Shown: positions 59,756 to 64,000 of the stretch, in pieces
How positions within the stretch are numbered: position 1 is the first letter of the stretch
How the letters are laid out: each line of letters begins with the position of its first letter
Origin: Amanita rubescens
Lineage: Eukaryota > Basidiomycota > Agaricomycetes > Agaricales > Amanitaceae
Assembly: GCA_015039365.1 (NCBI GenBank)
Contig: WION01000018.1
Coordinates: 62,001-126,000 of the forward strand
Length of the DNA: 64,000 nt
Reading direction: 5' to 3'
Program-made: the position numbers and the translations under genes
The notes under the pieces: model-generated
Told to the model about the DNA's origin: nothing
What the model saw: the letters and a program-made list of their open reading frames with translations, nothing else
Databases searched by the model: none

Positions 59756-61091
59756 TGTTACAAACACAGTATGGACTCCTGTGACATTATGATTACATGA
59801 CATGTGACATCGGACATGCTTACTTTTTTGTATATGCCTACCTCATTTGGCATCACTCCCATTTAGTGTTGTGAGGTTAGGTTAAGTCCGGTTAATTGCC
59901 CCAAAATTGATTAACTGTAACTGATCAATTAACTGATGACCCAGAATTTTCTTAACCTTAACTGGACCGGTTATGACCGGTTGTGACCGGTTATAACCAA
60001 TTAAAATTATGTAATCTGGTAGAGCAGGTTATTAGCATCATTTTGAGCCCTTATTCATGTAATTTGGACCAGTGGTTCATGAGATATGAAGTGTTTTGTG
60101 AGTGATGTCAAGATGATTGGTTTCCCATTAACAATGTTGTCCATGATGCTCATAACTGATCAACATAAGTCAGAAACAAGTCCCAAATGCCAACAGCCTA
60201 AGTCAGAAGTATATTGTCCAATACAAAATGATAAACATAATGAAAATTGCATACAAATTAGAGCCTCATGACAGCCATGCAAAACTTTGCTCCTCATCAG
60301 CATCCCAGAGAACTATGTTTCTGAGTGTGGTGAGGGAAATAGCTAGCAGATTGAACATGAGAAACTAATTGTATATTGCTTTTTGCATGTCATGGACCAC
60401 ATTGCTAATGGGAAACACAATAATTTGACATCCCTTCACAAAATACTTCATATCTCATGAACCACTGGGCCAAATTACATGAATAAGGGCTCAAAATGAA
60501 GCTAAGGACCAGCTCTACAAGATTACATAATTTAACCGGTCATAACCGGTCATAACCGGTCCGGTTAAGGTTAGGGAAAGGGCCTAACCTTAACTGATAA
60601 TTAACTGGTCGAGCAGTTAGGTTCAGTTAAGTTACGGTTAATTGCAGTTACATAACTGAACCTCCGAACACTACTCCCATTATGTTCACCACATACAGAC
60701 TACCTTGTTCCCTTGCTATACCCATCCTGCTTCCCCCAACTCCTCATCCACACATGTATGACTTGTTTTGTCTATATTTGCTATCTCCCTTGTTCCACCT
60801 AAGGCTGCACCTTTCCTTTTGTGATATGGCTGTGTTACTTGCATGTACATATATAAACCAATGTACTTGTAGAGTCAAGCCCTAGGTTTGACTTAGTTGT
60901 CCAACACAGTTGCCTTTCATTATCACCTTGTCTCGCCTATTGCTCTCAAGTATAAGACTTCTTCTAGTTGTCTTATTACTTAGCTTATTTGTTCACCTAT
61001 CATTGTTTGACTTGTCTGTTTGACTTAGTCTACTTTGTCAAGCACTCTTAGCATGGATGCATTGTAGGTGGAGATCAATGTGATCATAACA
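59756..61091. mobile_element. Solo LTR, about 518 bp plus nested hAT element, TSD ACTCC
   Basis: Starts TGTTACAAACACAG and ends GTGATCATAACA, flanked by ACTCC at 59751-59755 and 61092-61096. A TATA-like ACATATATAAACC lies near 60847. The LTR is interrupted by a younger 810-bp element (59864-60673 plus one 8-base duplication); removing it leaves about 518 bp. No gag-pol sequence is adjacent. Confidence 0.65.
59864..60673. mobile_element. Non-autonomous hAT-type element, 810 bp, TSD CTCCCATT
   Basis: Ends TAGTGTTGTGAGGTTAGG and, on the complement, TAGTGTTCGGAGGTTCAG form the terminal inverted repeats. The exact 8-base duplication CTCCCATT lies at 59856-59863 and 60674-60681, diagnostic of hAT transposition. 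Inverted similarity continues about 280 bases inward from each end, with tandem ACCGGTTATG-type units near 59965-60000 and their mirror near 60537-60570, likely transposase-binding subterminal repeats. The middle contains no transposase frame, so it is a MITE-like passenger. Confidence 0.85.
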
Positions 61092-61096
61092 ACTCC

Positions 61097-62254
61097 CTCA
61101 TTGTGAGTTTGTATTTATGAGGTCTACACTTCCATCACAGCCAACTCTTATGTTGGCAGCTAATTGAACCAGAACCTGTGGAAATGGAGGATACTCTTGA
61201 GCAGTGTATTAGGTTACAAAGTGATGAGCATTTGAAGCCTGTGTTAACATGGTTGTGCAGCAAATCAAATTGTGGGCTGATCTCTGTCAGCTGCTCAGTG
61301 ATTGTAGGAGACATGGTGATAGGCATCTCACATTGACTTATATGCAGCAATTTGTATAACTCATACATTACCCTATGGGACACCTATAGTTGTACCACTT
61401 CAAGCTACTGGCTGAGAAGTTGATTTAGGTAATGGTCACTGGGGGTCTCAAAGACCTGGAGTGACTAGGCAAAGCATTGAGGATGCAACAGGTAAGTTGA
61501 TGACCTCCTTCAAAGCATAGGAGTCTTTGGAGTACAGTAGAGTTTCATCATATTTGAGATCCAGATCATATTATAATTTTGAATAGATATAATTATAGTT
61601 GGTTACTGAATGTCAGAGCTGGGTTGGCTTTCAGAGCACTAGACAGTCAGATATATTACTGTATCTCATATTTGGTATTCAACATCTAATTTAAACATAC
61701 ATATTTTTAATAATAATAGTTATTGAATTTTCATTGTATGTATTTAATAATAAAATAATAATTTTTTGTTATGCTAAGAGTGGCTAAGCTGGCTCACGGA
61801 GCCAGCCCTGCAGCTCAAAAGTGTCTCTAGCTGTTTGGAGCTGCCTTAAATTGAACCCACATCACAACAGTCCTCATCAACTCTGCAATACTTTCATACC
61901 TTGTTCTATGGCTCTTTTCTCCTTAGACTTTAGCCTAGGGACCCAATTCAACCATGAATTTTCTGAATGATTTGGTTTGCCACTGATTACTTCAAGTTTT
62001 GGGAGCCTCATTTTCATTTCATTCTGGAATCACTTCACTCCAAACTGTAACAGCAAATACTGACTCATGACACTCATGACATGGCAAGCAAGATCAAATA
62101 GTGCATGGGCTGGGGACACTTCACTACTCTCATCATGGTATAAGGTTTGCCTCTGCCACCCTATATATTCTATAAAATAAGTAAATGGCCTCAGATATGC
62201 CACACAAAGCAGTGGCCCACAGCACCAAGTTCCAGGGATTGTTTCTGGTACATA
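61097..62254. other. AT-rich stretch with minor frames
   Basis: Contains a perfect hairpin GCTGGCTC/GAGCCAGC (61788-61806). Two minus frames look protein-like: 61383-61135 (LHISQCEMPITMSPTITEQL ...) and 62278-62030 (YVPETIPGTWCCGPLLCVAY ...). Both may be remnants of repeat-family genes. Neither is assignable. Confidence 0.4.
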
Positions 62255-62469
62255 CAGTGACTCAAAAAAGTGATTCAATGTTTGGTGCTTTTTGACTGTC
62301 TATGGAATAACAGGACAACAAAGACAAATAAGGGTAAATGTCAGGGACAGAAATGATGCTATTACATCAGGGCTACACACCAATAAAAAAATTATGTAAT
62401 AAGGCACAATATCCATGGAGATATAGGCAATACAATCTGATGACTCATTGAATCACTTTTTTGAGTGTG
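62255..62469. mobile_element. Short TA-flanked inverted-repeat element (Tc1/mariner-type MITE), 215 bp
   Basis: Left end CAGTGACTCAAAAAAGTGAT.. at 62255. The right end is its complement at 62446-62469; the two share 21 identical bases starting ACTCAAAAAAGTGATTC. TA dinucleotides abut both ends (62253-62254, 62470-62471), as expected of Tc1/mariner insertions. No coding. Alternatively the two arms are the terminal and subterminal repeats of the neighbouring Tc1 element. Confidence 0.65.
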
Positions 62470-62497
62470 TATGAGAAATATGGGAATTGATCATTAT

Positions 62498-62949
62498 TGT
62501 TACGAACTCGTTAATCTCAACTTAAGTTGCAACGGCAACTCTAGTCACGATTACAAGTCTTAAGTCAAACGTTAAGATTATAAGTTCAATACTAAGTCAA
62601 GGCGTTGACTTAGGATCTGAGGACGATTGTGGTAGATGAGTTAAGAGTACGGTTATATTGCCAGACGACAATAAACAGCTAAGTCGAACTTAGGGTTCGA
62701 CTCTAGAATACATGTGGTACTTATACTAGCAAGTACAATGGGACGTACTAATTAATGTATAAAGGTAAGTACGAAAGTATGTATAAGGACGGCGTCATAT
62801 GTGGAATAAGGGGAGTGGTATAAAAGAGAACGAGTTAGTCCGTATGAATTGAGCATAAGGGGTGAGACGGATAAGGTATGCATAAAGAAAATAAACATGT
62901 CCGACGTGTCATGTAAGCATAATGCGGGAGTCCGTACCGTGTTGTAACA
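62498..62949. mobile_element. Solo LTR, 452 bp, TSD ATTAT, inserted at the end of a Tc1 element
   Basis: Starts TGTTACGAACTCG and ends CGTGTTGTAACA, an inverted TGTTAC/GTAACA pair. Flanked by ATTAT at 62493-62497 and 62950-62954. Internal hairpins CTAAGTCAA/TTGACTTAG and AGTCGAAC/GTTCGACT resemble in style those of the LTR at 58.7 kb. It splits the 3' end of the Tc1 transposase remnant (minus strand) from its terminal repeat. Confidence 0.8.
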
Positions 62950-62954
62950 ATTAT

Positions 62955-63905
62955 AGTACTTTGTATTGCCCTCCTTCACTTTTATCACTGCTTCCACTCT
63001 TCTAGGCATGCTTTCAATCAATCTCTGATACATCTCTGTCTCTATGTCATTCCACACCTCTGCCTCTCTCTCCTAAACCTGCCAAACTCCCTTTGCTGGT
63101 ATTTATGACTGGTACAACTGTGGTTTGTAGACTTGAGGTCTGAAAACTATGGAGGGTGGTCCAGAAGAGTGATATTGCCCCCTTCCATCCAGTTTTGGCC
63201 TTTCCAGAGGTGTGCTTGGGGTCATTATCATGCTGAAAAATGCACTCATTATGAGAAACTCCACATTCTTCCAAGCTAGGTAGTATGTGGTGGTCCAAAA
63301 TGTCCACAGACAAGTCAGAATGCATCCTCCCCTCAACCTCTGCAAGTTTCCCAATACAATTCTAGCCCATACACCCCTACACCATGATGTTCCCACCTTA
63401 CACATTTCCACTGTTTCCTCAACCCCCTTCAATCAGCCCCTCCACCACCTATTTCCACACCCACTACTTCCCATATGACCCTGAACTATTGGTCCTAGTC
63501 TCATCTGACCACATTACCCTCTTCCAGTCCTCCACAGTCCACTCCACTGACTTTTCTCATCCACAGTAGTGAGCAATGACTTTTTCTTCTTTGTCACAGC
63601 CTTGAATGGGTGCTACTTTAGCACAGTTTTGGCTGGTTGTGAGGGGACTGGATGGGGGATGATGGTGCTAATGTGTTTGGTGACCTGAACTGCATTGGCA
63701 GCCATGCCAGTGGTGATTTTTGTGAGGATTGTTGATTATCTGTCAGGGATGGCTTGGAAGGATGATGAGTAGAAGAAATTTGTCAGTCATGAGAATGTTC
63801 CCAAAGGACTCTGGACACAATAGATCTGCCAATACCAGGTTTGGAGGCAATCTGAGATGTATTGATAGCATGTCAGTATAAAACACCAGCAAAAAGAGTT
63901 TTACA
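62955..63905 (-). pseudogene. Tc1/mariner transposase remnant
   Basis: Pieces in order on the minus strand: an N-terminal helix-turn-helix part (KIASKPGIGRS, SRVLWEHSHDRQ), then a central part with stops, then the catalytic block CIFQHDNDPKHTSGKAK (second Asp of the DDE/D triad: QHDNDPKHT), and the C-terminal MYQRLIESMPRRVEAVIKVK with EGNTKY. Numerous stops and frame changes make it dead. The 3' end is interrupted by the LTR at 62498-62949. Confidence 0.85.
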
Positions 63906-64000
63906 GATTCAGGAGAGAATGGCACATGTGTGGGATGACATAGAGCCAGAAATGTGTCATAGATTGATTGAAAGTATGCCTGGGAGGTTGGAAGCAGTGA
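63905..64000 (+). pseudogene. Second Tc1/mariner transposase fragment, opposite strand, cut by the window end
   Basis: The plus frame reads LQIQERMAHVWDDIEPEMCH then RLIESMPGRLEAV, the C-terminal helix of Tc1 transposases and a diverged version of WNDIETEMYQRLIESMPRRV found on the other strand at 63.0 kb. It therefore belongs to another copy, abutting the N-terminal end of the minus-strand remnant. Confidence 0.8.

Noticed and set aside
1..64000. CRISPR array, bacterial operon or prophage
   Set aside because: No regularly spaced repeats. Introns and protein families are fungal throughout.

Overview
The window is nuclear DNA of a filamentous basidiomycete, most likely an Agaricomycete. The evidence is short spliceosomal introns (about 45-75 bases, GT..AG, CTNAC-type branch sites), housekeeping proteins of fungal type, and several families typical of Agaricomycetes: a DUF6699-type protein, F-box/LRR-like proteins, a NACHT NTPase, a SigF-like NTF2-fold protein, single-pass 'fungal transmembrane' proteins and an SRPK-like kinase with an HGDFTSYN catalytic loop. 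The genus cannot be fixed from the sequence alone.

Layout. From 1 to about 55.6 kb the window is gene-bearing. In order it holds: an RNase P/MRP subunit (RPR2, -); a HAC1-type bZIP regulator of the unfolded protein response (-), head to head with a multi-pass membrane protein (+); a broken NACHT NTPase (-); a Ser/Thr-rich single-pass surface protein (-); a full-length ABCC transporter (+) converging on a Yippee zinc protein (-). The Yippee gene shares a roughly 100-bp divergent promoter with VPS53 (+), which is followed by SNX3 (+). Then come a DUF6699 protein (+), an unnamed Agaricomycete family (+), an F-box protein (-), a large transmembrane protein (-), a second F-box protein (-), and an RD/RE-rich protein (-) whose 5' end abuts the Hsp110 gene SSE1 (+). 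SSE1 converges on an SRPK-like kinase (-), which is divergent from a truncated lysyl-tRNA synthetase remnant (+). From 52.4 to 55.6 kb lie a SigF-like gene and a rearranged duplicate of the SSE1 3' part plus the kinase 5' part.

From about 55.6 kb to the end the character changes. The DNA is AT-rich, has no intact gene, and is built from transposable elements: a broken Agaricomycete repeat-family gene, three solo LTRs each with a 5-bp target duplication (CTTGC, ACTCC, ATTAT), an 810-bp hAT-type non-autonomous element with an 8-bp duplication nested in one of the LTRs, a TA-flanked short inverted-repeat element, and two oppositely oriented Tc1/mariner transposase remnants.

VPS53 (GARP tether) and SNX3 (retromer cargo adaptor) lie next to each other and both serve endosome-to-Golgi retrieval. 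HAC1 and SSE1 are both proteostasis genes but lie 40 kb apart.

The most pervasive anomaly is that conserved genes are interrupted by single-base frameshifts, and 18 of the 19 I traced look like one extra base. This points to insertion-biased sequence error more than to gene decay, and every frame-broken call here should be read with that in mind.
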